Origin: Delphinus delphis
Lineage: Eukaryota > Chordata > Mammalia > Artiodactyla > Delphinidae
Direction: 5' to 3'
Length of the DNA stretch: 64,000 nt
Assembly (NCBI RefSeq): GCF_949987515.2
Contig: NC_082685.1
Coordinates: forward strand, 26,242,168 to 26,306,167
Below the pieces are notes generated by a model. It saw nothing but the letters and a program-made list of their open reading frames with translations, did not search any database and had not been told where the DNA came from. The position numbers were made by a program, and so were the translations under genes. Of the stretch, positions 47,201-55,345 are shown one piece after another; within the stretch, counting starts at the first letter, position 1, and each line of letters starts with the position of its first letter.

Positions 47201-47627
47201 CCCGGAATGAGAAGCCTACCAACTCACAAAACCCCAGAAAATAATTGTGCCCGGAGCTCCATCATGGGCCCCGCGTAACGGCCGAACCCTCAGCCGGTCG
47301 GTTCCACGTTACCTCAGGCCCTGGGCCTCGGACCGCTGACGCCTCAGCCTTCAGGCCGCCCCTCCTTCCCACCCCCCCTCCGTGCTTCCGGCTCGCCCCT
47401 CCTGGGTCCCCATCCTGTAGGCGGCAGGACCCCGTCTGCTCGCTTCCCACTCCCTCAGGCCTCCAGCCTGCTTAGCTTTCCTCGCTAACCCAGGCCTCAG
47501 TGGGATCCCGCCCCCCCCACCAAAGCCTGCAGGCCCTGCTCGGCCTCGCTCCAACCCCCCAGCAGTTACCGAAAAGATAGTTCTGGGGCCTCAGGGGGCT
47601 CATGTCCATGTCCATCGAATCTTCCAT
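32212..47627 (-). CDS. NPM1: NPM1, nucleophosmin (complete, 11 coding exons)
   Basis: Nucleophosmin is an abundant nucleolar histone chaperone and ribosome-assembly factor that shuttles to the cytoplasm and also acts at centrosomes. The eleven exons join to 885 nt, giving 294 residues, the same length as the human protein. The N-terminal pentamer-forming core is about residues 14-118 (exons 1-4). A first acidic patch and basic KVKL stretch follow in exons 5-6. The long Asp/Glu tract is about residues 161-186 (exons 6-7), followed by a basic, Ser/Thr-Pro-rich region (exons 8-9). The C-terminal three-helix nucleic-acid-binding domain is about residues 243-294 (exons 9-11) and ends DLWQWRKSL, with both tryptophans needed for nucleolar localisation. 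All introns are GT-AG and no frame break is present, so the copy looks functional. A processed pseudogene is ruled out by the introns. FGF18 lies downstream on the same strand. Confidence 0.98.
32994..33205 (+). mobile_element. CHR-type SINE with internal deletion
   Basis: Head tcttccctggtggcacagtg, body missing part of the tRNA-like domain (gagtcgcctgcggacgcagg), and an A-rich tail. The imperfect duplication AAATATTATCCA / AAATATTGTCCA flanks it. Confidence 0.9.
33400..34620 (-). pseudogene. Decayed hAT-like transposase relic in NPM1 intron 10
   Basis: Read on the minus strand, separate frames carry blocks in the order expected of a hAT-type transposase catalytic region. An open stretch of about 95 codons (34611-34324) includes [30 protein letters not shown] and [11 protein letters not shown]. 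Beyond several stops and frameshifts comes [20 protein letters not shown] and [12 protein letters not shown] (about 33960-33860), then [20 protein letters not shown] and SE (about 33645-33575). The pattern resembles transposase-like proteins with a DNTNxNFGG ... NNVFxKLK ... CPAHIxHN layout, which I know from fish and arthropods. Several stops mean it is not functional. It could be a transposon fossil or a copy of a transposase-derived gene. No terminal repeats were identified. Confidence 0.5.
35504..35578 (-). CDS. NPM1: NPM1 exon 10
   Basis: This 75-nt exon has acceptor CTCAATAG and donor GTAACT. It encodes [20 protein letters not shown] and MTDQE, the middle helices of the C-terminal three-helix bundle. 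Confidence 0.97.
35579..37704 (-). other. NPM1 intron 9
   Basis: 2.1 kb of AT-rich sequence with no recognised repeat family. A CTCF-like motif on the minus strand is at 37383-37395. Confidence 0.8.
37383..37395 (-). promoter_or_regulatory. CTCF-like motif
   Basis: Minus strand ACCAGCAGAGGGC matches the core consensus CCASYAGRKGGC at all twelve positions. It lies in NPM1 intron 9. Confidence 0.5.
37705..37806 (-). CDS. NPM1: NPM1 exon 9
   Basis: This 102-nt exon has acceptor TTCCCAG and donor GTGAGT. It encodes [20 protein letters not shown] and onward to MQASIEK, the basic linker and first helix of the C-terminal domain. Confidence 0.97.
38284..38493. mobile_element. Tigger-type MITE in NPM1 intron 8
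   Basis: The ends are inverted repeats, CAGTTGACCCTTGAA at the left and TTCAAGGGTCAACTG at the right, about 210 bp apart. The internal sequence also resembles the short Tigger derivatives of mammals. Confidence 0.85.
38656..38739 (-). CDS. NPM1: NPM1 exon 8
   Basis: This 84-nt exon has acceptor AATTGCAG and donor GTAAGT. It encodes residues 196-223 from [15 protein letters not shown] to KPSTPRSK. The Thr of RDTP is residue 200 here, corresponding to the CDK2 site known as Thr199 in human. One Ser of the human KPSSTP stretch is missing. Confidence 0.96.
39094..39151 (-). CDS. NPM1: NPM1 exon 7 (acidic tract, second part)
   Basis: This 58-nt exon has acceptor TTTGTAG and donor GTAAGT. It starts inside a split Asp codon and encodes six Asp, then [14 protein letters not shown]. 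The 4.4-kb intron 6 upstream holds two cetacean SINEs and an old L1. Confidence 0.96.
39363..39503 (+). mobile_element. CHR-1-like SINE
   Basis: Head gaattccctggcagtccagt, then caggactccgcacttccact and ggttcaatccctggttgggg. AGCAACCCA occurs on both sides as a target duplication. This is an older subfamily than the other copies. Confidence 0.85.
40707..40918 (+). mobile_element. CHR-type SINE
   Basis: Complete head gggcttccctggtggcacag through accgc and a tail of about 21 A. It sits in NPM1 intron 6, antisense to the gene. Confidence 0.95.
41965..42045 (-). mobile_element. L1 3' fragment
   Basis: Poly(T), then aactttttattttatattgg, agtatagttgattaacaatg and ttgtgtt is the reverse of the L1 3' end seen in cetartiodactyls. 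Confidence 0.65.
42593..42801 (-). mobile_element. CHR-type SINE with a (TG)n tail
   Basis: (TG)9 takes the place of poly(T), followed by gtatgcgggcctctcactgt and ending gtgccaccagggaagcccc. Flanking TGAATTTT on both sides is a likely duplication. It is in NPM1 intron 6, same strand as the gene. Confidence 0.93.
43579..43646 (-). CDS. NPM1: NPM1 exon 6 (acidic tract, first part)
   Basis: This 68-nt exon has acceptor AAG after a T-rich tract and donor GTAAGT. It encodes [11 protein letters not shown], then ten consecutive Asp and a Glu. The Asp codons are almost all GAT with two GAC, so the exon is close to a pure trinucleotide repeat. Confidence 0.96.
43746..43852 (-). CDS. NPM1: NPM1 exon 5
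   Basis: This 107-nt exon has acceptor ATTTTAG and donor GTACAG. It encodes the first acidic patch ([17 protein letters not shown]) and then [17 protein letters not shown], which contains part of the nuclear-localisation region. Only 99 bp of intron 5 separates it from exon 6. Confidence 0.97.
44090..44287 (-). mobile_element. CHR-type SINE
   Basis: Poly(T), ggtggtatgcgggcctctca, ending gcgccaccagggaagcccc. CTAGATTC flanks it. A short internal deletion follows the caggctc block. It lies in NPM1 intron 4. Confidence 0.93.
44410..44503 (-). CDS. NPM1: NPM1 exon 4
   Basis: This 94-nt exon has acceptor CTTTTTAG and donor GTATGT. It encodes [20 protein letters not shown] and onward to GQHLV, completing the oligomerisation core. 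It ends one base into the next codon. Confidence 0.97.
44834..44953 (-). CDS. NPM1: NPM1 exon 3
   Basis: This 120-nt, in-phase exon has acceptor TTCACAG and donor GTAAGG. It encodes residues 47-86, from [20 protein letters not shown] to KMSVQPT, the central strands of the pentamer core. Confidence 0.97.
45446..45525 (-). CDS. NPM1: NPM1 exon 2
   Basis: This 80-nt exon has acceptor TTTACAG and donor GTACTT. It encodes [20 protein letters not shown] and onward to LRT, the first strands of the nucleoplasmin-type core. Phase is continuous with exons 1 and 3. Confidence 0.97.
45526..47569 (-). other. NPM1 intron 1
   Basis: A 2.0-kb intron. A (TA)n repeat is at 45838-45880. A MIR-like piece lies about 46590-46750 (ggggttagatgtagtctctt, gttaagccacttcggttctc). 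The CpG island begins near 46880. Confidence 0.75.
45838..45880. repeat. (TA)n microsatellite
   Basis: An almost pure alternating T/A run with two interruptions, in NPM1 intron 1. Confidence 0.9.
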
Positions 47628-47727
47628 GGGTTGGTGGCACGCACTTCGGTGGGAGAGAAAGTGGACGGAGATAAAAGACTACCGTTCGAAGGAACAGTCA
47701 CGCAGGACGGAATCAGACCAGGGAAAG
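47570..47727 (-). other. NPM1: NPM1 exon 1 (5' leader and residues 1-19)
   Basis: The ATG is at 47627 and opens [19 protein letters not shown]. The donor GTAAC follows 47570, splitting the Gly-20 codon after its first base. The leader of about 100 nt upstream resembles the human NPM1 leader as I recall it, including a TTTTATCTCCGTCC stretch. The transcription start is inferred near 47727, at a CTTTCCCT pyrimidine run. Confidence 0.93.
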
Positions 47728-47747
47728 GACGCGGGCTCCCTGCGCAC

Positions 47748-47754
47748 ATATATA
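47748..47754 (-). promoter_or_regulatory. NPM1 TATA-like box
   Basis: Minus strand TATATAT lies about 25 bp upstream of the inferred start at a CTTTCCCT run (47720-47727). A pyrimidine run at the start would make the mRNA a 5'-TOP message, as reported for NPM1 and many translation-related genes. The spacing supports a focused start inside a CpG island. Confidence 0.6.
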
Positions 47755-47766
47755 GCAACCTGGAGA

Positions 47767-47776
47767 TCTCGCGAGA
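47767..47776. promoter_or_regulatory. Palindromic TCTCGCGAGA element in the NPM1 promoter
   Basis: The exact 10-bp palindrome TCTCGCGAGA sits about 40 bp upstream of the inferred NPM1 start. This motif is known at housekeeping CpG-island promoters and is bound by BANP in a methylation-sensitive way. Its position next to the TATA-like box supports a core-promoter role. Confidence 0.7.
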
Positions 47777-48514
47777 CCTCCTTAAGTCCCGTCTCCGCGC
47801 CTGTGCTCCGGAGCCCCCCTCCCCGCACGGTCGCCCTCTCGCGCAAGCGCTCTTCAACCTCACTCCTTTCTACCTCGTCCCCCACCTCCTCCAGGTACTT
47901 CGCGGGCTCCCACCGAGCACGCGCACTCGTACCCCGGCCCCACCCCTCCGCCGCAGCCGCCGCCTGTGCGCACGCGTGCTTACCCCCGGTAGCGCGCGTT
48001 CCCCGCCTTCTAGCCTTCCACGTCCTCTCTGGCTCAGGCGCGCGGGCCTTGCTAGAGGAGACTGCGCAGCCCACCCTGCAAAATGGCGACGGTAACAGTT
48101 AGCTGTGTTAGGTACGGAGGGCGAGCCGGTTGTGAGTCAGAGAGCAGCTCGATTCACTTTTCTCCGTCTCCTCGTGCCTCGCAGGCCTCCAAACAAGCAT
48201 AACCACTTCGGGTTTTTTGACTCGCCTGAAGGCCTGGGCGCAGAATTCATTGTTTCCCCAAAGTTAAAGCTTGAGGTGCCAGAGACAGTGGACCGTACGC
48301 AGTATTATCTGTTGGAGAGAAAAGATGTAGCTGCTGGCCAGACTTATTCAACTCTGTTTTTATCGTTCTGTCGTTTCTGAGCAAACATCTTCGAAGTTGA
48401 AATCCTTCCTCATTATGTCATTTGGGGACAAAAGGGGACTAAGTCGGCCTCTTCCACATGAGCAGGGCAGGAACCAAGCCTGGGTGATTTCTCCAGACAG
48501 AAGGTTTTAACAGG

Positions 48515-48690
48515 GCTATATAGCCACAACATGTCCCCACATAACGTCCTGTGAGGCACACACGACTATCCCCGCTTTGCAGACAAGGAAACGGACCGCT
48601 AGGAAGGTGCCCAAACAGATGAAGTGATTATAGACAGGGTTCTCTAGTTCGAAGTCGAATACTAACATCCAACTGAAAGAGCTCAGAGGA
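48515..48690 (-). mobile_element. MIR relic
   Basis: cgtcctgtgaggcacacacg, actatccccgctttgcagac and aaggaaacggaccgctagga fit a reverse MIR. Confidence 0.5.
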
Positions 48691-49599
48691 TTATATGAGG
48701 GTCCAGTGTCTAAGGCAGTGCAGTTCTGAATCCTCAGGATTTCTAAGAATGTTCTGACCTGTAAAGAAGGCATATGACTTGTAAGAAATGCATAGACCTT
48801 AATTAGACTATTTGGAAGTGAGCCTGGAAATGAGCAACTTAAGCTACACTTTGACAAACTGAGGACCATCCCTCCCCCAACCGCAGCCCCGGGGCCCTGG
48901 TGCCCAGGATTCCCCTAGGTATCTTTTTTACATCAATGGCCCAAACAATAAATTAAAGAAGTACTGTAAGGAATAAAAATAGTGACAGTAATTCCCTACC
49001 CGAATACAATCTACCTGAGATAAATCATAATACACATGACCCAATTATTAGTTAACAGAATGACAGTTCTGAATTTGGAGAAATCAATGCTTGCAATATG
49101 TGAATAGACTAAGCTGTTCCTCACCTTTTCCCTTCCCCCAATTGAAGAAAAGTCTTCACCAGCCTGGTTCTTGGATCTTTTAAAACGCAGAGTGTGACCG
49201 ATTGCTAGAGAAAAATTGAGTCTTGCAAGGATATCTATTTAAAGGAACTGAGGAAGGCTGATAAAAAAAAGAGGACAGGACTGTGGCTGAGGAGGATTTA
49301 GACGTTTAGAATGAGAAAGTCTCAAGAGAGGAGCTACAGGATAGTGGAGAAGGGGCTAATGTTCTTTGAGCCCATGCAAGTAAAAGTTGGGACTACTTTG
49401 TAATATGTTTCTGGATTCTGGACCGTGATTATTCGATGCAGCTCTGCACAGTGCCGCAATCATTTGAGAGGCATAGCTCATGTTATATAAACACGTTTGC
49501 TGTTTTAATATTTCAGGCACTTAGATATCTCATGGAATCAAGTGGTTTAAAAAACCACTTTTTGCATTTTTCAGATTTACAAATGTAATGAATGCCCAT

Positions 49600-49965
49600 T
49601 ATCTTTTAAATAAATTAGAAGTATTTAGGCTTATACAAGTGAAAAAGTTAAATGCCCCTCTTTTCATATCCCCATTCCTATTCCCTAAGGTTAATCACTG
49701 TTAGTAGTTGAATGACTATACTTCCAGACTATATATAACGGGGGTGGGGGGGGATGGATTATATAGTTAGGGGGTTTTTTGGGTATTTTTTTAATGTGTG
49801 TGATTCATATATTGTTCAACTTGCTTTTTATACTCAAAAATATATTTTGGACATTTGTCCAAACTAGTCATAATATGGATATGTTATAATTTAACTATCC
49901 ATTTCTCCATAGATGGACACAAAAATTGTCTCCATAATTTTGCTATAAGAAATAATGCTTTCGTA
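49600..49965 (-). mobile_element. Old L1 3' fragment
   Basis: tgcccctcttttcatatccc, ggttaatcactgttagtagt, cttgctttttatactcaaaa and tccatttctccatagatgga follow the reverse order of old L1 3' regions. Confidence 0.6.
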
Positions 49966-50338
49966 AATGTTATGGACTGAATATTTGTGTTCCCCCCAAA
50001 ATCATAGTTGAAAACCTAATCTTCAATGTGACTGTTTGGAGATAGAACATGGAAAAGGTGATAAAGGTTAAATGAGGTCACAAGGATGGGCCTTAATCTA
50101 TAAGCTAGGGCCCTTATAAGAAGAGGAAGAGACACACCAGAGCTTTCTCTGTCTCCACTGTGTGAAGACATAGTGAGAAGGAGGCCATCTGCAAGCCAGA
50201 AGAAAGCCCTCACCAGGAGTCGAATCCACTGACTTTCATCTTGGACTTCCCAGCCTCCAAAACTGTGAGAAATTTTGGTTGTTTAAGCCACCCAGTCTGT
50301 GGTATTTCGTTATGGCAGCCCAAGCAGACCACTACAGT
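49966..50338 (+). mobile_element. MaLR-type solo LTR (MLT1-like)
   Basis: Opens tgttatggactgaatatttg, includes gttaaatgaggtcacaagga, agggcccttataagaagagg and cttggacttcccagcctcca, and ends gccacccagtctgtggtatt. It is an ancient non-coding solo LTR of the mammalian ERVL-MaLR group. Confidence 0.8.
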
Positions 50339-50504
50339 TAAGTATCTGTACATATATCCTTTTGGATGTCTAAAAATAATTTTGTAAATATGTTCTAAGA
50401 AATGGACTTCTACGTTAAAGGGCAGGTATTTACTTACAAATATATGTACATATAAATGCATCTTTTTACTGTTTATATAAATAGGATCATACTTTCTATA
50501 TTGC

Positions 50505-50852
50505 TGTCTTAGTCCATTCAGACTGCTATCAAAAAACACTGGGTAGCTTATACACAACAGAAATTTATTTCTCACAATTCTGGAGGCTGGTAGTCCAAGA
50601 TCAGACTGCCAGAATGGTCAAGTGAAGACTCTCTTCCAGGTTGCAAACCTCTTACTGTATCCTCACATCGTTGGAAAGGGCTAGGGGGAGCTCTGCAGAA
50701 TCTCATAGAAGCACTAATCCCATTCACAAGGGCTCCACCTTCATGACCTAATCACTTCCCAAAGGCCCCACCTACTAATATTACTACTATTGGGGCTTAA
50801 GATTTCAACATGAATTTGGGGTAGGGGATACAAACTTTCAGACCATAGTAAT
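50505..50852 (-). mobile_element. MaLR-type solo LTR (MLT1-like), inverted
   Basis: Opens gtcttagtccattcagactg, includes cagaaatttatttctcacaa and attctggaggctggtagtcc, the complement of the LTR just to the left. The two lie in inverted orientation 165 bp apart. Confidence 0.78.
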
Positions 50853-51177
50853 TGTTATGCAACTTCCCTTCATCTCATGTGGTTTAGCCTTCTTTCCATG
50901 GTATAATATATAGAGGCCCATTAAATTCTTTTTAGGAGTTGTATAATATTCCATAGGATAAAATACATACTATTCTTTTAATTCTAGGTTTTATTTATCT
51001 CTTCATTTGTTAACACATTCTGCGATGGAAATTTTCAAACATGCACAGAAATAGAAAGAATATGATGATGAACACCATATACCCAACACCAAGCTTCAAC
51101 AGTTATCAACATATAGCTAATCTTGTTTCATGTATACCCTCCCACCACCCTTCCCCCTCCACCTCCGCTGGATTCTT

Positions 51178-51521
51178 TTTTTTAAAAATAAATTTACTTA
51201 TTTATTTATTTATGTATTTATATTTTTGGCTGCGTTGGGTCTTCGTTACTGCGCGTGGGCTTTCCCTAGTTGCAGCGAGCAGGGGCTACTCTTCATTGCA
51301 GTGTGCGGGCTTCTCATTGTGGTGGCTTCGCTTGTTGCAGAGCACGGGCTCTAGGGCTTCAGTAGTTGTGGCTCGCGGGCTCTAGAGCGCAGGCACAGTA
51401 GTTGTGGCACACGGCCTTAGTTGCTCCGTGGCATGTGGGATCTTCCCAGACCAGGGCTCAAACCCATGCCCCCTGCATTGGCAGATGGATTCTTAACCAC
51501 TGTGCCACCAGGGGAGTCCCT
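51178..51521 (-). mobile_element. Long CHR-type SINE
   Basis: An A/T-rich tail with (TTTA)n, then tggctgcgttgggtcttcgt, cttctcattgtggtggcttc, gcatgtgggatcttcccaga, ending ccaccaggggagtccc. TGGATTCTTT flanks it on both sides. It has an extra body segment compared with the shorter copies. Confidence 0.88.
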
Positions 51522-51876
51522 CTGATGGATTCTTTAAAGAAAATCCCAGACATATACATTTTCATCTTATATACTAAAGTATGAATCTTGGAGAAAGAAC
51601 AATTTTTTAAAGCTTAAACATAATATCATTGATACAAGTAAAAATTTTAAATAATTCCTAATATTATGAATTATCCAGTTCAGATTTCCCCAGTTGTCTC
51701 TTATGTTTGGTTTGTTTGAATAAGGATCCAAACAAGGTCTACACGTTATACACTGAGATGTGTTATCATTTAACGTGTCCCTTTATCCCCTATCCTTTCT
51801 ATAAATTAGTAGACCTACAGCTGCTCTGTCAAGTGTGGTTGCCACTAACTACATGTGGCTACTTAAATTTAAATTT

Positions 51877-52587
51877 CAGTAAGTCCCCTACATATGAACC
51901 TTCAAGTTGCAAACTTTCAAAGATGCGAACTGTGTTCACATGTCCAGTCACGTTAGTTCATGTGTTTCACGTACATTGTCATGTGTGTGCATCCTCTACA
52001 AGTGGTTGTGCTTTTGTGTACTTTACTGTATAGAGTACAGTAGTACAGTATCTTTATTTCAAGCCCAGGATGTCCAGAAACAAGCGTAAAAGCAGAGGTG
52101 ATGTAGCTGGTACAGCTAAGAGGCGCCAGCTGTTGTACTCTACTACTGTACTTTTCAAGGTACTGTAAGATTAAAAATGCTTTCTTGGGCTTCCCTGGTG
52201 GCGCAGTGGTTGAGAGTCCGCCTGCCGATGCAGGGGACGCGGGTTTGTGCCCCGGTCCGGGAAGATCCCACATGCCACGGAGCGGCTGGGCCCGTGAGCC
52301 ACGGCCGCTGAGCCTGCGCGTCCGGAGCCTGTGCTCCGCAACGGGAGAGGCCACAACACTCAGAGGCCCGCGTACCACAAAAAAAAAAAAAAAAAAAAAA
52401 TGCTTTCTTTATGTTTTGTGATTTTTAATGTATCATTTGTGTGAAAAGTATTATAAACCTATTACACTACAGTACTATATAGCCGATTGTGTTAGTTGGG
52501 TACCTAGGCTAACATTGTTGGACTTACAAACAAATTGGACTTACAAACATGCTCTCAGAAGGGAATTTGTTTGTAGGGGACTTACTG
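51877..52587. mobile_element. Tigger-like DNA transposon, split by a SINE
   Basis: The ends CAGTAAGTCCCCTACA and TGTAGGGGACTTACTG are inverted repeats. The inside has the gtacagtagtacagtatc and ggtacctaggctaacattgt blocks known from these elements. A short remnant at 52070-52138 could be the start of its transposase gene. Confidence 0.8.
52187..52398 (+). mobile_element. CHR-type SINE, innermost of the nest
   Basis: Head gggcttccctggtggcgcag, full body and A tail. AAAAATGCTTTCTT is duplicated on both sides. Confidence 0.96.
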
Positions 52588-53339
52588 TAATTAAAATTAA
52601 CTAAAATTTAAAAGTCAATTTCTCAGTCTCACAGGTTAAGTGCTTAATAGCTAAGTGGCTATTGGCTAATGGCTATGGTATTAGATGTAGTATTGGATAG
52701 CACACAAAAACATTTCCATCATTGCAGAAATTTGTGTTGGACAGTTCTGATGTAGCGGCTTCACCAAGGTCATGTTCACTTTCTTGACAAGAACACTTCA
52801 TACATAGGTGCGTAGAATACCTCATGTTGTGTCAGGGTGCGCATAATGTCTGGTTGTCTCTCTTTTTGTGATGTCAAGTTCAGGTATTATCAGCTGGATT
52901 CTTCCTTTATAAAGTCTTCCATTCACCTAAGAGTTTTAACTGACCATTGCTTCCTTCCATTTTTCTAAGCTGCTTCCTTCCTTCTAATTTATCATTCCCT
53001 CTACAATTATTGGCTGAAGTTCTTCTGTAAAGGAGACTTCTCCCTTATCAACTATTTGGTTACCCTGAAAACTAGAAAAATAGTTCATAAATGATTGCAC
53101 CTCTCCTTTTATTTACTTGTTTTCAGAATAATAGGTGGTACCCTGTATTTTTTCTTTTTTTAGTATCTTTATGTGCACATGAATTTAAACATAACCAGTG
53201 TTTCAATCTTCCTTCCCTTTTTTGGGGGGGAAGGGATGCTCATAATGGCCCAGTTTGGGCAGTGAGAGTCCCTTCAAGTTGGCTTTGATTCTTCGTGAAA
53301 TGACTCCAATAGTCTTTGATAGCTTTCCTACTTTCTGGT

Positions 53340-54180
53340 ATGATAGTGATCTTGGGTGGCCTTGGCCTGCAGTGGCTTGAAGCAGGATTTCGAATTCCGG
53401 CCAGAGATTGAGTTCGGGCAGTGGCAGTGAGAGCGCTGAATCCTAGCCACCAGACCACCAGGAACCAGTGACCAGTGACAAGGCCCTGGCCCGTCAGCTG
53501 TGTAGAAATGAATTTCCACGTAGAGACAGAAAGTAGTGAAGCAAGTAAAGCGTTTGTTAGGAGGAAAAAGAGTACAGTACGTGTGGATAGACACACGGGT
53601 GGGCTCAGAGAGAGAGTTGCACCCTCATGGTAGTTTGAATTACTTTTATGGGGTATTTCTTCCAGGTTTCCTTTGACCAGTCATCTTGCTTTGCCTGGTT
53701 CTGAGCCCGTATTTAGTATATCTCAAGGTCCTCCCCTGTGTGTGTGCACATCGCTTAGCTAAGATGGATTCTAGCAAAGAGGCCTATGGGTAGTTGACAT
53801 CACTTACTATGGGGTGGCGCCCCCTCCATTTTGACCTCCAAGGAGCCTTTCTGCGCATGTGTAATCGGGAAGGTCTCCTTGACTTCGAGAATGAGGAATA
53901 TGTGGTCTTTTATCTCTTATCTGGGCAGAGACCAGCCTCTTCCATCATCCTGCTTTTATGGAGTGTCTGCTATTATGGAGTTTCTGGCCACAGGGGACGA
54001 ACTATGAACTTCAGCTGTTTGACCTGGGCCCATCTATCTCCCGCCTCAATAGAATATCCCAGGCTAACATTATACATTTCCTGTCCTGGAGATAGATTCA
54101 GCCATTTCTTTAAGGACCCACTGAATCCTTTAGTGGGAAGTGTTAGATGCAGCATTCTGCTTGTGAAAGGTGCTCATTGC
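53340..54180 (-). mobile_element. Probable endogenous-retrovirus LTR (solo)
   Basis: gtggccttggcctgcagtgg, ggccagagattgagttcggg, cagaccaccaggaaccagtg and gcgtttgttaggaggaaaaa resemble an LTR known in cetartiodactyl genomes. No gag, pol or env remnant was recognised. Exact ends are not fixed. Confidence 0.5.
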
Positions 54181-54239
54181 TATTTAGTTAGTTGTTTTTC
54201 TAGGACTTTTTAATAGACAGAGCTAGGAAATACTCCCTT

Positions 54240-54520
54240 AGATGAAAGATAATATACTATGCTCATTGTTTTGCATCTTCCTTCTTCTTTTTCCCTCACT
54301 TAGCAATATATCTTAGACATCACTCCATGGCAGCATATAAAAACTTTTTTTTCACATCCGATTTTACAGCTGCACAGTGTAGATGTACCCTAGTTTATTT
54401 ATCTAGTTCCCTATTAATGGACATCTGGGTTGTTTCCAGTCTTGTGCTATTACAATCAGTACAGCAATGAACAGCCCCGTGCATGCATCACTTTGTGTTT
54501 TTACTAGCTTTGGGTAGTAT
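54240..54520 (-). mobile_element. Old L1 3' fragment
   Basis: tagcaatatatcttagacat, cactccatggcagcatataa, ctagttccctattaatggac and atctgggttgtttccagtct are the reverse of old L1 3' ends. Confidence 0.7.
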
Positions 54521-54759
54521 TATAAGGGGTCAACTTGGCTAGGCTGAACTTTCCTCTGCGTTTATTTTGGTTAGGTTGGTTGACAAGAGATATTTTCACA
54601 TGAAATTTGGTAGGCAGAAGAGAAGAAGCAGGCATTTTGGGTTTTATGCCTAGAAGATTGGGGCCAGTACTCTTGTGGCTCACGCTCACGGTGGCTTATT
54701 TGCTGGCTCACCAGTTTGCCATGGGGCAAAGTCCAGGCCTGCAACTGCTCCACCTGTGA

Positions 54760-55345
54760 TTTATGTATCACATTTTCTTTATGCATTTATCTGTTGATAG
54801 ATACTTACGTTGCTTCCATGTCTTGGCTATTCCTGGAATGAACATGGGGGTGCAGATATCTTTTCGACTTAGTGTTTTCATTTTCTTCAGATAAATACCC
54901 AGAAGTAGAAGTGCTGAATCATATGGTAGTTCTATTTTTAATTTTTTGAGGAACCTCCATAAATAGCTATAGCAATTTACATCCCCACCAATAGTGCACA
55001 AGTGCTCCCTTTTCTCCATAACCTCTCCTAAACTTGTTATTTCTTGTCTTTTTGATGTTAGCCATTCTAACAGGTGTGAAATGATATCTCATTGTGGTTT
55101 TGATTTCCATTCCCCTGATGATTCGTGATGTTGAGCATCTTTTCATGTGTCTGTTGGCCATCTGTCTGTGTTCTTTGGAAAAATATCTATTCAGACCCTC
55201 TGCCCATTTTTTAATCGGATTGTTTGTGTTTGTGTTTGTGTTTTGCTGTTGAGTCATATGAGTTCTTTATGTATTTTGGGTATTAACCCCTTATAAGATA
55301 TATGATTTGCAAATATTTTCTCCCATTTCATACAGTCTGTTGCTT
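54760..55345 (-). mobile_element. L1 LINE fragment with ORF2 C-terminus
   Basis: Minus strand translation (about 55257-54967) reads [20 protein letters not shown] and [18 protein letters not shown], the C-terminal region of L1 ORF2, followed by 3' UTR sequence. It is 5' truncated and inactive. Confidence 0.88.

Larger units (their letters stand above)
46880..48110. promoter_or_regulatory. NPM1 CpG-island promoter
   Basis: CpG dinucleotides become frequent from about 46.88 kb (intron 1) to 48.11 kb, against AT-rich flanks. The island holds NPM1 exon 1, the TATA-like and TCTCGCGAGA elements, and an NRF1-like TGCGCACGCGTG (47967-47978). A YY1-like AAAATGGCGAC (48080-48090, plus orientation) lies near its outer edge. 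Confidence 0.85.
51819..52750. mobile_element. hAT-type non-autonomous element, split by a Tigger-like element
   Basis: The left end CAGCTGCTCTGTC and right end GGACAGTTCTG are imperfect inverted repeats. The inner arms ctacatgtggctacttaaat and ggctattggctaatggctat fit a short mammalian hAT element. The Tigger-like insert spans 51877-52587. Confidence 0.65.
51000..53110 (-). mobile_element. Old L1 fossil carrying nested insertions
   Basis: Outer parts 51000-51170, 51530-51818 and 52750-53110 read as one old L1 3' region (acacattctgcgatggaaat, gatttccccagttgtctctt, gttatcatttaacgtgtccc, gtcaagttcaggtattatca). A long SINE and a hAT element are inserted in it. Confidence 0.55.

Noticed and set aside
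48105..48380. Plus-strand open frame next to the NPM1 island
   Set aside because: It starts with GTG, not ATG, and the peptide is not recognised. Kept only as a possible noncoding divergent transcript.
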